From assembly GCA_034104265.1 (NCBI GenBank), contig JAXEEE010000141.1, positions 1 to 30,683 on the forward strand: 30,683 bases of DNA. Direction: 5' to 3'. The DNA comes from UBA11524 sp034104265. Its GTDB lineage: Bacteria; Bacillota; Clostridia; Christensenellales; Aristaeellaceae. The notes below the pieces were generated by a model. That model saw only the letters and a program-made list of their open reading frames with translations, was not told the origin of the DNA and ran no database searches. Positions 14,800 through 22,761 of the stretch are shown here, piece by piece (the first letter of the stretch is position 1; every line of letters begins with the position of its first letter). The position numbers and the translations under genes were made by a program.

Positions 14800-16116
14800 A
14801 TGAGAATTGACGGCCGCACCCCTGAGCAGGCGCGCCCTGTATCCATTCAGACCGACTTTGTCCGCACGGCGGACGGCTCCTGCCTGATCGCCACGGGCAA
14901 CACCCGGGTGATCTGCACCGCCTCGGTGGAGGAGGGTGTGCCGCCCTTCCTGAGGGGCAAGGGCCAGGGCTGGGTCACGGCGGAATACGCCATGCTGCCC
15001 GCCTCCACCGGCACCCGCAAGAAGCGCGATGGCGTGAAGAAGGACGGCCGCAGCGTGGAGATTCAGCGGCTGATTGGCCGCAGCATCCGCCAGGCGGTGG
15101 ACATGACCAAGCTGGGCGAGATCACCATCACCCTGGACTGCGACGTGCTGGAGGCCGACGGCGGCACCCGCACTGCGTCCATCACCGGGGCCATGGTGGC
15201 CCTGACCTGCGCCGTGGACAAGCTGATCAGGGCCGGGAAGATCCTGCAGTCGCCCATCATTCACCAGGTGGCAGCCGTCTCCTGCGGCGTGGTGGACGAT
15301 ACCCCCTGCCTGGACCTGTGCTACCAGGAGGACAGCCGCGCCCAGGTGGACATGAACCTGGTCATGAACGAGAAGGGCGAGTTCATCGAGCTGCAGGGCA
15401 CCGGCGAGGGCCGCTCCTACACGGCGGAGGAATTGTCCACCCTGATCGCCTACGGCAAGGCGGGCATCGAGGGCCTGCTGCGTGCCCAGCGGGAAGCCCT
15501 GGGCGAGCGGGCGCGGCACATCGCACCCAAGCCGCCGCTGGTGGTGGCCTCCGGCAACGAGCACAAGCTGCGGGAGCTGCAGGCCATTTTCGGTGATTAC
15601 TACACGGTGGTGTCCATGCAGGCGGCGGGGTTCCACGGCATGATTGACGAGAATGCCGATACCTTCGCGGGCAACGCGGCCATCAAGGCCGAGGCGGTAT
15701 GCGCGGCCACGGGGCTGCCCACCCTGGCGGATGACAGCGGCCTGACGGTGGACATCCTGGACGGCGAGCCCGGGGTGCTGTCCGCCCGCTACGCCGGGAA
15801 TCACGGGGATGACGAAGCCAACAACGCCCTGCTGCTTCGGCGCATGAAGGGCAAGGAGGTGCGCACGGCGGCCTTCGTGTGCGCCATTGCGCTGAAGATC
15901 CCCGGTAGGGACACGCTGATTGCCGAGGGCTCCTGCCCGGGCGTGATTCTGGAGCAGGAGCGCGGAAACGGCGGCTTCGGCTACGACCCGCTGTTCCTCT
16001 ACGAGCCGCTGGGCAAGACCTTCGCCGAGCTGACGGAGGAGGAGAAGAACCAGGTCAGCCACCGGGCACGGGCCTGTGAGAAGATGCTGGCCATCATGAA
16101 GGAGCTGCACGACTGA
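14800..16116 (+). CDS. rph: Fused ribonuclease PH and RdgB/HAM1 NTP pyrophosphatase
   Basis: Bifunctional 438-residue protein. Residues 1-243 are RNase PH, the phosphorolytic 3' exonuclease that trims tRNA ends (motifs MRIDGRTPEQARP, KDGRSVEIQRLIGRSIR, CDVLEADGGTRTASITGA, IELQGTGEGR). Residues 245-438 are RdgB, which removes dITP, XTP and similar non-canonical nucleotides (ASGNEHKLRE, LADDSGL, GVLSARYAG, GNGGFGYDPLF, EKNQVSHRARA). The junction HIAPKPP is short. In Bacillus rph and ysnA(rdgB) are neighbours; here they share one frame. The start is ATG 14800 with GGAGG 8 nt upstream; the frame is open for almost 1 kb before that, but antisense to real genes. The next gene overlaps by one base. 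Confidence 0.95.
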   Translation: MRIDGRTPEQARPVSIQTDFVRTADGSCLIATGNTRVICTASVEEGVPPFLRGKGQGWVTAEYAMLPASTGTRKKRDGVKKDGRSVEIQRLIGRSIRQAVDMTKLGEITITLDCDVLEADGGTRTASITGAMVALTCAVDKLIRAGKILQSPIIHQVAAVSCGVVDDTPCLDLCYQEDSRAQVDMNLVMNEKGEFIELQGTGEGRSYTAEELSTLIAYGKAGIEGLLRAQREALGERARHIAPKPPLVVASGNEHKLRELQAIFGDYYTVVSMQAAGFHGMIDENADTFAGNAAIKAEAVCAATGLPTLADDSGLTVDILDGEPGVLSARYAGNHGDDEANNALLLRRMKGKEVRTAAFVCAIALKIPGRDTLIAEGSCPGVILEQERGNGGFGYDPLFLYEPLGKTFAELTEEEKNQVSHRARACEKMLAIMKELHD

Positions 16117-16595
16117 TGCGGGCGATTGTGCTGTCCGACAGCCACGGGGAGGACACGAACCTGCGCTGGATGCTGGAGCAGTGCTGGCGCATGGTGGGCC
16201 CGGTGGACGCCTACATCCACTGCGGCGACGGGGCCAGGGACTTCCAGCGGCTGGAGAACTTCATCCGCGCCCGGGACGGGCATGCGCTGCTCATCGGCGT
16301 GAAGGGCAACTGCGATTTCTTCGACGATGTGCCGGAGATCACGCAGATCACCCTGGGGGGCGTGAGGATCCTGGTGACCCACGGCCACCGCTTCCAGGTG
16401 AAGCGCACCTATGCCGCGCTGGACATGGAGGCAAAGCAGCGGGAATGCCGGGTGGCGCTGTTCGGGCATACGCATCAGCCGTGGGTTGAGCAGCGCCATG
16501 CCCTGCTGGTGAACCCCGGCAGCGCGGCGGACGACCATCTGGCCCTGCTGGAGATTGAGAACGGGAAGGTTCAGGCGCAGCTGATGGACTTCTGA
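16116..16595 (+). CDS. yfcE: YfcE/YsnB-type metallophosphoesterase
   Basis: A 159-residue phosphodiesterase of the calcineurin-like fold. All metal motifs are present: D8-x-H10, G37-D38, G64-N65, H89-G-H91 and G117-H-T-H120. Its natural substrate is not known; family members hydrolyse model phosphodiesters. The ATG overlaps the rph-rdgB stop (TGATG), so translation is probably coupled. The order rph, rdgB, phosphoesterase matches rph-ysnA-ysnB of Bacillus, which supports orthology to YsnB. Confidence 0.92.
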   Translation: MRAIVLSDSHGEDTNLRWMLEQCWRMVGPVDAYIHCGDGARDFQRLENFIRARDGHALLIGVKGNCDFFDDVPEITQITLGGVRILVTHGHRFQVKRTYAALDMEAKQRECRVALFGHTHQPWVEQRHALLVNPGSAADDHLALLEIENGKVQAQLMDF

Positions 16596-16615
16596 CAACA
16601 ACGAGGTGATTGAGG

Positions 16616-18550
16616 ATGCAAGGATTGGTTCGCGTGGCGGCGGCGGTGCCGCATCTGCACCTGGGGAATGTGAAGCGCAACGTGGAGGAGCATCTGGCGA
16701 AGCTGCGGGAGGCGGCGGAAAAGCACGCGTCCCTCACGGTATTCCCGGAGCTGTCGCTGACGGGGTACACCTGCGGCGATCTGTTCTTCCAGCAGACGCT
16801 GCTCCATGACGTGGAGCAGGGCCTGCAAGCCATCATCGAGCGCATGCCCGAGGGCATGGTGGCAGTGGTGGGCGCGCCCATCCGGGCGGAGGGCTGCCTG
16901 TACAACTGTGCGCTGGTGCTGACCCGGGACGGCATACAGGGCGTGATTCCCAAAACCTATCTGCCCAACAACAATGAGTTCTATGAGAAGCGCTGGTTCC
17001 ACAGCCCCGCGCCGCAGCAGAGCCGCTTTGCCACGCTGTGCGGTCAGGAGTGGCTGCTGTCCGCCACCCCGGTGGTGCTGGAAAGCACCGATGGCGTGAG
17101 CATCGGGGTGGAATTGTGCGAGGACCTCTGGTCGCCCCTGCCGCCCAGCACTTTGCTGGCCATCGGCGGCGCGGAGATCATCGTGAACCTGTCCGCGTCC
17201 AATGAGCTGATCGCCAAGCGGGAGTACCGGCAGGACCTCATCCGCCAGCAGTCCGCCCGATGCCTGTGCGGGTATGTGTATGTGTCCGCCGGGAACGGGG
17301 AATCCACCAGCGATCTGGTGTTCTCCGGGCACAGCATGATCAGCTGCTGCGGCTCCACCCTGCGGGAGAACAGCGGCTACATTGACGATGATTACCTCAT
17401 CACCGCGGATATCGACGTGGAGCGCATCCGGGCCGACCGCATGAAGCAGCAGAGCTTCGGTGACTGCGCGGCAAGGCTGGCCGTCAAGACCAACGGCGAG
17501 CTGCTGGAGGAAAGCCTTCTGCTGCCCGACAGCGTGGCCCCCGACTACCGCGTACCCAAGCACCCCTTCATCCCCTCGGACAAGACCGCCCGCCAGGCCC
17601 GCTGCAGCCAGATCTTCGATATGCAGGCCCATGCCCTGGCCCGGCGCATGGCCATCACGGGCAACAAGGTGGTGGTGGGTATCTCCGGCGGGCTGGATTC
17701 CACGCTGGCCCTGCTGGCGGCCTGCAAGGCGGTCGATCTGCTGGGCCTGCCCCGGACGAACATCCTGGGCGTGACCATGCCCTGCTTTGGCACCACGGAC
17801 TGGACGTACCAGTCCGCGCTGGAGCTGATGCGCACCCTGGGTGTTACGCAGATGGAGGTGCCCATCCACGAGGCGGTGCGGCTGCACTTCCGTGACATCG
17901 GCCATGACGAGCATGACCACTCCGTCACCTACGAGAATGCCCAGGCCCGGGAGCGCACCCAGGTGCTGATGGATCTGGCCAACCGCTTCGGGGGCATCGT
18001 GCTGGGCACCGGCGACCTGAGCGAAATCGCCCTGGGCTGGTGCACCTACAACGCTGACCACATGAGCATGTACGGCGTGAACAGCGGCGTGCCCAAGACC
18101 CTGGTGCGCTGGGTCATCCAGATCGCCAGCGAGCGGGAGGAGTTCGAGGCGAGCAGGGCGGTGCTCCAGCGCATCCTGGACACCCCCATCAGCCCCGAGC
18201 TGCTTCCCCCGGACGAGAAGGGCAACATCGCCCAGCAGACCGAGGATCTGGTGGGCCCCTATGCCCTGCACGACTTCTTCCTGTACTACGCGGTGCGCTT
18301 CGGCTACCGGCCCCGGAAGGTGTATGAGCTGTGCTGCATGGCCTTCGCGGAGGACTTTGACCGGGCCACCATCCTCAAGTGGCTGAAGAACTTCTACCGC
18401 CGCTTCTTCACCCAGCAGTTCAAGCGCAACTGCATGCCTGACGGCGTGAAGATCGGTTCCATTGCCCTCAGCCCCCGGGGCGACTGGCGCATGCCTTCGG
18501 ACGCCCAGTCCGCCGCGTGGCTCAGGGAGTGCGAGGAGATCACCATCTGA
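16616..18550 (+). CDS. nadE: Glutamine-dependent NAD+ synthetase
   Basis: Last step of NAD biosynthesis: amidation of nicotinic acid adenine dinucleotide with ATP and glutamine. The 644-residue protein has an N-terminal nitrilase-fold glutaminase with triad E45 (FPELSLTGY), K113 (VIPKTYLPN) and C168 (ELCEDLW), and a C-terminal synthetase with the PP-loop GISGGLDS at 355-362. Length and domain order match the large two-domain type. The start is ATG 16616 with GAGGTG 7 nt upstream; an in-frame TTG at 16610 is too close to the site. It lies between the phosphoesterase (20-bp gap) and pepV (28-bp gap), so operon membership is likely. Confidence 0.96.
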   Translation: MQGLVRVAAAVPHLHLGNVKRNVEEHLAKLREAAEKHASLTVFPELSLTGYTCGDLFFQQTLLHDVEQGLQAIIERMPEGMVAVVGAPIRAEGCLYNCALVLTRDGIQGVIPKTYLPNNNEFYEKRWFHSPAPQQSRFATLCGQEWLLSATPVVLESTDGVSIGVELCEDLWSPLPPSTLLAIGGAEIIVNLSASNELIAKREYRQDLIRQQSARCLCGYVYVSAGNGESTSDLVFSGHSMISCCGSTLRENSGYIDDDYLITADIDVERIRADRMKQQSFGDCAARLAVKTNGELLEESLLLPDSVAPDYRVPKHPFIPSDKTARQARCSQIFDMQAHALARRMAITGNKVVVGISGGLDSTLALLAACKAVDLLGLPRTNILGVTMPCFGTTDWTYQSALELMRTLGVTQMEVPIHEAVRLHFRDIGHDEHDHSVTYENAQARERTQVLMDLANRFGGIVLGTGDLSEIALGWCTYNADHMSMYGVNSGVPKTLVRWVIQIASEREEFEASRAVLQRILDTPISPELLPPDEKGNIAQQTEDLVGPYALHDFFLYYAVRFGYRPRKVYELCCMAFAEDFDRATILKWLKNFYRRFFTQQFKRNCMPDGVKIGSIALSPRGDWRMPSDAQSAAWLRECEEITI

Positions 18551-18578
18551 TATGAAGAATATGAAGGAGGTTTTTCCC

Positions 18579-19952
18579 ATGGACAAGAAGGTTTACGAGC
18601 TGATTGACTCCTACCGGGACGAATTTGTGGCGGATCTGCGCCGTTGGATCCAGGTGCCCTCGGTGAAGGGTGAGGCTGCCCCCGGCGCGCCCTTCGGCAC
18701 GGAGGTGCGGCGGATGCTGGATCTGGCCATGGCCGACGGCCAGCGCTTGGGCTTTCCCGCCCGGAACTTTGACGGCTATGCCTGCGACATGACCCTGGGC
18801 GATGCGCCGGAGACCATCGCGGTGCTGGGCCATCTGGACGTGGTGCCTGCGGGCGACGGCTGGCAGGTGGATCCCTTCGGCGCGGTGGTGGCGGACGGCA
18901 AGGTGTACGGCCGCGGCACCAGCGACGACAAGGGCCCCTCCCTGTGCGCGCTGTACGCCATGCGGGCCATTAAGGAAGCGGGCGTGCCGCTGAAGAAGTC
19001 CGTCCGGCTGATCCTGGGCTGCGACGAGGAGTCCGGCTGGGAGGACATGGCCTGGTACGCCACCCATGCCGATATGCCCGACGTGGGCTTCTCCCCGGAC
19101 GCGTCCTTCCCGCTGATCAACACCGAGAAGGGCATGGTGCACCTGTACCTGCACGCGCCTGTGGCGAAGGATGGTCTGCAGGTGAAGCAGCTGTGGGCCG
19201 GCGAGCGGGTGAACGTGATTCCCGGCGAGTGCAAGGCCCTGCTGGAGGGCGGCGCTGACGTGGCTGCGCAGGTGGCCGCCTACGCGGCAAGGACCGGACT
19301 GCCCTACACGGCGGAAGTGACCGCCGAGGGCGTTTGGGTCACGGCGGAGGGCATCCCCGGGCATTCCGCGTATCCCGCCGGGCGGCGCAACGCCATCGGC
19401 ATGATGCTCTTGCTGCTCAAGGAGCTGGGCGCGCAGGGGGCCTTCCGCACCCTGGCGGACAAGGTGGGCATGGAGAGCAATGGTGCGTCCCTGGGCTGCG
19501 CGTACAGCGACGATGTGTCCGGCAGCCTGACCTGCAACATGGGCATCCTGCACCTGGACGGCGATCAGCTCATCACCACCCTGGATATGCGCGTGCCCAT
19601 CACTGCCGACCTGGAGGCCATCAAGAATGCCGCGCTGGCCAGCCTGCCGGAGTTCATTGCCGATGAGGCGGAGGTGAAGGCTCCCCATCACGTGCCTGCG
19701 GACAGCGAGCTGGTGACCAGCCTGCTGGCGGCCTACGAGGACGAGACCGGCGACAAGGCCGAGCCGCAGTACACCGGCGGCGGTACCTACGCCAAGGTGC
19801 TCAAGCAGGGCGTGGCCTTCGGTGCAGCCTTCCCGGACGACGAGGATCTGGCCCACCAGGCGGGCGAGTACGTGTACATCGACAAGATGCTGAAGGCCAC
19901 GAAAATCTTCGCCAACGCGCTGGTGCGGCTGGCAGGCGTAAACGCCCAATAA
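18579..19952 (+). CDS. pepV: M20-family dipeptidase, PepV/Sapep type
   Basis: Zinc dipeptidase that hydrolyses short peptides in the cytosol. The 457-residue protein shows the M20 metal and catalytic motifs: H85-x-D87 (GHLDVVPAG), the bridging Asp in GRGTSDDKGP (116/117), E150/E151 in CDEESG, and the lid-domain GHSAYPAGRRNA and late PDDEDLAHQAGEY with its His. Length matches PepV (about 470). The start is ATG 18579 with GGAGG 8 nt upstream. It is the last gene of the rph-nadE-pepV run. A multi-hairpin repeat begins right at its stop codon. Confidence 0.93.
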   Translation: MDKKVYELIDSYRDEFVADLRRWIQVPSVKGEAAPGAPFGTEVRRMLDLAMADGQRLGFPARNFDGYACDMTLGDAPETIAVLGHLDVVPAGDGWQVDPFGAVVADGKVYGRGTSDDKGPSLCALYAMRAIKEAGVPLKKSVRLILGCDEESGWEDMAWYATHADMPDVGFSPDASFPLINTEKGMVHLYLHAPVAKDGLQVKQLWAGERVNVIPGECKALLEGGADVAAQVAAYAARTGLPYTAEVTAEGVWVTAEGIPGHSAYPAGRRNAIGMMLLLLKELGAQGAFRTLADKVGMESNGASLGCAYSDDVSGSLTCNMGILHLDGDQLITTLDMRVPITADLEAIKNAALASLPEFIADEAEVKAPHHVPADSELVTSLLAAYEDETGDKAEPQYTGGGTYAKVLKQGVAFGAAFPDDEDLAHQAGEYVYIDKMLKATKIFANALVRLAGVNAQ

Positions 19953-20140
19953 ACAAGGATCGCGGCAGCGAAAACGGGTCAAGGGGTGAAACCCCTTGCG
20001 CGGGTGCAGGGGCGGCGTTAGCCCCTGCGCAGGTCTGGGCGGCAGCCCAGCGTCCCCTTCAGTCAAGTGAGTTTCCAAGCAGGCGCCGAAGGCCGCCCGC
20101 GTTGGAAACGGCAGGTTCGCGCAACTGCATCGCAGCGACC
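19953..20140. repeat. Multi-hairpin repeat R1, copy a
   Basis: Begins with ACAAGG immediately after the pepV TAA. It contains successive perfect inverted repeats: CAAGGGG/CCCCTTG, GCAGGGGC/GCCCCTGC, CTGGGC/GCCCAG and GTTTCCAA/TTGGAAAC. It is closely similar along its length to copy b at 22427-22616, which begins at the ABC-F stop codon in the same way. The loop of the first hairpin differs between copies while its stem is kept. Confidence 0.85.
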
Positions 20141-20168
20141 ACGTCACCTCACACGGCCACGCAGGGCA

Positions 20169-20224
20169 GCGACCTCATCCGACCTCGCTGCGCTCGGCCA
20201 CCTTCCCCAGAGGGGAAGGCTGTG
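20169..20224. repeat. Hairpin repeat R2, copy a
   Basis: A 56-bp unit with CTCATCCGACCTCGCTGCGC and a perfect hairpin CCTTCCCC-AGA-GGGGAAGG (20201-20219). An identical copy lies at 20275-20330 and a slightly changed one at 22611-22665. From memory, very similar sequences recur in gut Clostridia. Confidence 0.85.
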
Positions 20225-20274
20225 CTGGGCCGCAGTGCGCGGGGGAAGCGGCAGGGGCGGCCATGGCCAGGAAC

Positions 20275-20330
20275 GCGACCTCATCCGACCTCGCTGCGCT
20301 CGGCCACCTTCCCCAGAGGGGAAGGCTGTG
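20275..20330. repeat. Hairpin repeat R2, copy b
   Basis: Matches copy a (20169-20224) over the whole 56 bp by eye. The two copies are separated by 50 bp of unrelated GC-rich sequence. Confidence 0.85.
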
Positions 20331-20385
20331 TGCTGTGCTACAGTCCGCCGCGGAAATGGCTCCCTGAGCCAACACCACATGCACA

Positions 20386-20428
20386 GCGGCAGCGGAAACC
20401 GGTCAAGGGGTGATGCCCCTTGCGCGGA
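20386..20428. repeat. Multi-hairpin repeat R1, partial copy c
   Basis: Only the first part of R1: GCGGCAGCGGAAACCGGTCA followed by the CAAGGGG/CCCCTTG hairpin and GCGCGG. The later stems of R1 are absent. Confidence 0.75.
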
Positions 20429-20447
20429 TAGCTTCGAATGGGAATGA

Positions 20448-20477
20448 TTGGAAGTCGCGACTGCTCTTTATTATATA
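20448..20477 (+). promoter_or_regulatory. Possible upstream promoter of the ABC-F gene
   Basis: TTGGAA at 20448-20453, an 18-nt spacer and TATATA at 20472-20477, in an AT-rich patch that also contains TGCTCTT/AAGAGCA inverted arms. If used it gives a leader of about 345 nt. Confidence 0.3.
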
Positions 20478-20687
20478 GTATAAGAGCAGACAAGCGTATG
20501 TCATCCGGGAAGAAGGGGAAAGGCTGCAACACAGCTGTCTTTCCCCCCTCCTACCGGACAACATGACCCCCTTCCCCCAAAAAAAGAAGGGGCATCCTCA
20601 TCCGTCACGGCCTGCAGCGCGGAACCGGCAGCCTGGCGCAACAACCCGGCAACGCGGCAACCCCGCTCCCCGCGAACGGCTCCCATC
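20478..20687 (+). other. Hairpin-rich leader region upstream of the ABC-F gene
   Basis: No credible gene. It holds a nested hairpin GGGGAAAG-GCTG/CAGC-CTTTCCCC (20515-20546) and CCCCTTC/GAAGGGG (20568-20592), then a GC-rich stretch. It could be leader RNA of the ABC-F gene or further repeat material. Confidence 0.4.
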
Positions 20688-20727
20688 AGGGCGCAGACGG
20701 CATTTGCCTGCCGAATGCGCCCTTTTT
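20688..20727 (+). terminator. Strong rho-independent terminator ahead of the ABC-F gene
   Basis: AGGGCGCA (20688-20695) pairs with TGCGCCCT (20716-20723), with an inner GGCA/TGCC pair, followed by TTTTT. It lies about 100 bp upstream of the ABC-F start. It either ends transcription from the pepV side or acts as an attenuator in a long ABC-F leader. A closer -10-like TACAAT (about 20776) downstream of it could serve the gene independently. Confidence 0.75.
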
Positions 20728-20830
20728 CGTGCGGATTTCCCTGTCCACGCCCTTCCTTTTCGCCGCAAAGTATGGTACAATAAACAGGTACGCGGTTTTT
20801 CCACGACCACTGAGATAGGAGTATCCCTGC

Positions 20831-22426
20831 ATGATCACAGTCAGCAATGTTTCCCTGACCTTCGGCGGTCAGAAGCTCTTTTCCGGCGCAGATCTGAAGT
20901 TCCTGCCCGGCAACTGCTACGGCATCATCGGCGCCAACGGCGCGGGCAAGTCCACCTTCCTGCGCATCCTCTCCGGCGAGCTGGAGCCCACCACCGGCTC
21001 CGTCACCTACCCGGAGAACCAGCGCATGTCCACCCTGAAGCAGGATCAGTTCAAGTACGACGCCTTCCCCGTGATGGATACGGTCATCATGGGCAACCAG
21101 CGGCTGTACGACATCATGAAGGAGAAGGACGCGCTCTACGCCAAGCCTGATTTCTCCGAGGCCGACGGCGAGAAGGCCGCCGAGCTGGAGGGCGAATTCG
21201 CCGAGATGGACGGCTGGAACGCCGAGTCCGACGCCGCAACGCTCCTCACCGGCCTGGGCCTGCCCGCGGAAATGCACTATATGCAGATGGGCGACATGAA
21301 GGCCGGCGACAAGTTCAAGGTGCTGCTGGCCCAGGCGCTGTTCGGCCACCCGGATATCCTGCTGCTGGACGAGCCCACCAACAACCTGGACAACCGCTCC
21401 GTGGCCTGGCTGGAGGACTTCCTGATGGAGTTCCCCGGCACGCTGATCGTGGTCAGCCATGACCGCTGGTTCCTGAACAACATCTGCACCCACATTGTGG
21501 ATATCGACTACAGCCAGGTCAAGATGTACGTGGGCAACTACGACTTCTGGTATGAGTCCTCCAAGCTGATGCAGTCCATCATGAAGGACCAGAAGAAGCG
21601 CCGGGACGACAAGATCCGCGAGCTGCAGAACTTCATCCAGCGCTTTTCCGCCAACAAGTCCAAGGCCAAGCAGGCCACCAGCCGCAGAAAGCTGCTGGAT
21701 CAGCTGACCATCGAGCAGATGCCCGCCTCCTCCCGCCGCTACCCCTGGGTCAACTTCCAGCCTGACCGGGAGGCCGGCAAGGACATCCTCACCGTCAGCG
21801 GCATCAATTACAGCCAGGACGGCGTGCAGCTGCTCAAGGACGTGTCCTTCCTGGTGACCAAGGGTCAGAAGATCGCCATCGTGGGCAGCAACGAGCAGGC
21901 GCAGACCGCGCTGTTCCGCATCCTGGCCGAGGAGATCGAGCCGGACAGCGGCAGCATCAAGTACGGCGTGACCATCTCCACCAGCTACTTCCCCAAGGAC
22001 AACGGCCCCTACTTCGACGGCTGCGACAAGAACATGCTGGAGTGGTTCGCCCAGTACTGCCCGCCCACCATGCTGGAGAGCGACATGCGTGACCTGCTGG
22101 GCCGCATGCTCTTCCGGGGCGATGATGTGTACAAGCAGGTGTCCGTGCTCTCCGGCGGCGAGAAGGTGCGCTGCATGCTCTCCCGCATGATGCTCTCCGG
22201 CGCGAACTTCATCATGCTGGATCAGCCCACCAACCACCTGGATCTGGAGTCCATCACCGCGGTGAACAACGCGCTGATCAACTTCCCGGGCAATGTGATC
22301 TTCACCAGCCAGGACCACCAGTTTGTGTCCACCATCGCCGACAGGATCATCGAGATCCTGCCCGACGGCACGATTGCAGACTACCTGTGCAACTACGAGG
22401 AATACCTGGAGAAGATCAAGGGATAA
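20831..22426 (+). CDS. ABC-F family ATPase, YbiT/YkpA type, with one degenerate ATP site
   Basis: A 531-residue cytosolic protein with two ABC domains and no membrane part; ABC-F proteins act on the ribosome E site. Site 1 is intact: Walker A GANGAGKST (34-42), Walker B LLLDEPTNNLD with E181 and H210 from domain 1, plus LSGGE (440-444) from domain 2. Site 2 is degenerate throughout: domain-2 Walker A reads GSNEQAQTA (352-360, invariant Lys replaced by Q358), the catalytic Glu is Q465 (LDQPTNHLD), the switch His is Q494 (TSQDHQF), and the domain-1 signature is KAGDK (157-161). The linker (about 240-300) is basic and helical. The start is ATG 20831 with TAGGAG 9 nt upstream. A resistance role is not indicated. 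Confidence 0.93.
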   Translation: MITVSNVSLTFGGQKLFSGADLKFLPGNCYGIIGANGAGKSTFLRILSGELEPTTGSVTYPENQRMSTLKQDQFKYDAFPVMDTVIMGNQRLYDIMKEKDALYAKPDFSEADGEKAAELEGEFAEMDGWNAESDAATLLTGLGLPAEMHYMQMGDMKAGDKFKVLLAQALFGHPDILLLDEPTNNLDNRSVAWLEDFLMEFPGTLIVVSHDRWFLNNICTHIVDIDYSQVKMYVGNYDFWYESSKLMQSIMKDQKKRRDDKIRELQNFIQRFSANKSKAKQATSRRKLLDQLTIEQMPASSRRYPWVNFQPDREAGKDILTVSGINYSQDGVQLLKDVSFLVTKGQKIAIVGSNEQAQTALFRILAEEIEPDSGSIKYGVTISTSYFPKDNGPYFDGCDKNMLEWFAQYCPPTMLESDMRDLLGRMLFRGDDVYKQVSVLSGGEKVRCMLSRMMLSGANFIMLDQPTNHLDLESITAVNNALINFPGNVIFTSQDHQFVSTIADRIIEILPDGTIADYLCNYEEYLEKIKG

Positions 22427-22616
22427 ACAAGGGAACGCGAAGCGAAAAAGGGTCAAGGGGCGATGCCCCTTGCGCGGGTGCAGGGGCGGCGTTAGCCCCT
22501 GCGCAGGGATGTCGCGGCAGCCCAGCGTCCCCCTTCAGCCAAGAGAGTTTCCGAGCAGGCGCCGAAGGCCGCCCGCGTTGGAAACGGCAGATTCGTGCAA
22601 CTGCATCGCAGCGACC
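22427..22616. repeat. Multi-hairpin repeat R1, copy b
   Basis: Starts with ACAAGG immediately after the ABC-F TAA, as copy a does after pepV. The stems CAAGGGG/CCCCTTG, GCAGGGGC/GCCCCTGC and GTTTCCGA/TTGGAAAC are kept, the last by a G-T pair in place of A-T. The CTGGGC arm of copy a is lost. It runs directly into R2 copy c. Confidence 0.85.
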
Positions 22617-22665
22617 TCATCCGACCTCGCTTGCTCTCGGCCACCTTCCCCAGAGGGGAAGGCTG
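22611..22665. repeat. Hairpin repeat R2, copy c
   Basis: Joined to R1 copy b without a gap, showing that R1 and R2 form one composite module. It keeps the CCTTCCCC-AGA-GGGGAAGG hairpin; the middle reads CGCTTGCTCTCGG instead of CGCTGCGCTCGG. Confidence 0.85.
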
Positions 22666-22704
22666 CGAAGAACGTGCGCCCGCACATTTCCACCCATCAA
22701 ACAA

Positions 22705-22746
22705 GGGCTGTCCCCATGGCATGTAACTGCCGGGGACAGCCCTTTT
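22705..22746. terminator. Bidirectional terminator between ABC-F and yitT
   Basis: A perfect 11-bp stem GGGCTGTCCCC/GGGGACAGCCC (22705-22715 with 22732-22742) with TTTT on the plus side and TTGTTTG on the minus side, serving two convergent genes. Confidence 0.85.
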
Positions 22747-22761
22747 CTGTTGTGCCAAATA

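Noticed and set aside
19953..20430. Short frames inside the R1/R2 repeats, on both strands
   Set aside because: Their translations simply follow the hairpin repeats and recur wherever the repeat does; such frames are commonly mis-annotated as genes.
20501..22456. 651-codon minus-strand frame across the ABC-F gene
   Set aside because: Shadow frame; the plus strand carries the ABC motifs.
22435..22665. Possible CRISPR-like repeat array
   Set aside because: The repeats are few, irregularly spaced and self-complementary hairpin modules, without regular spacers or cas genes.
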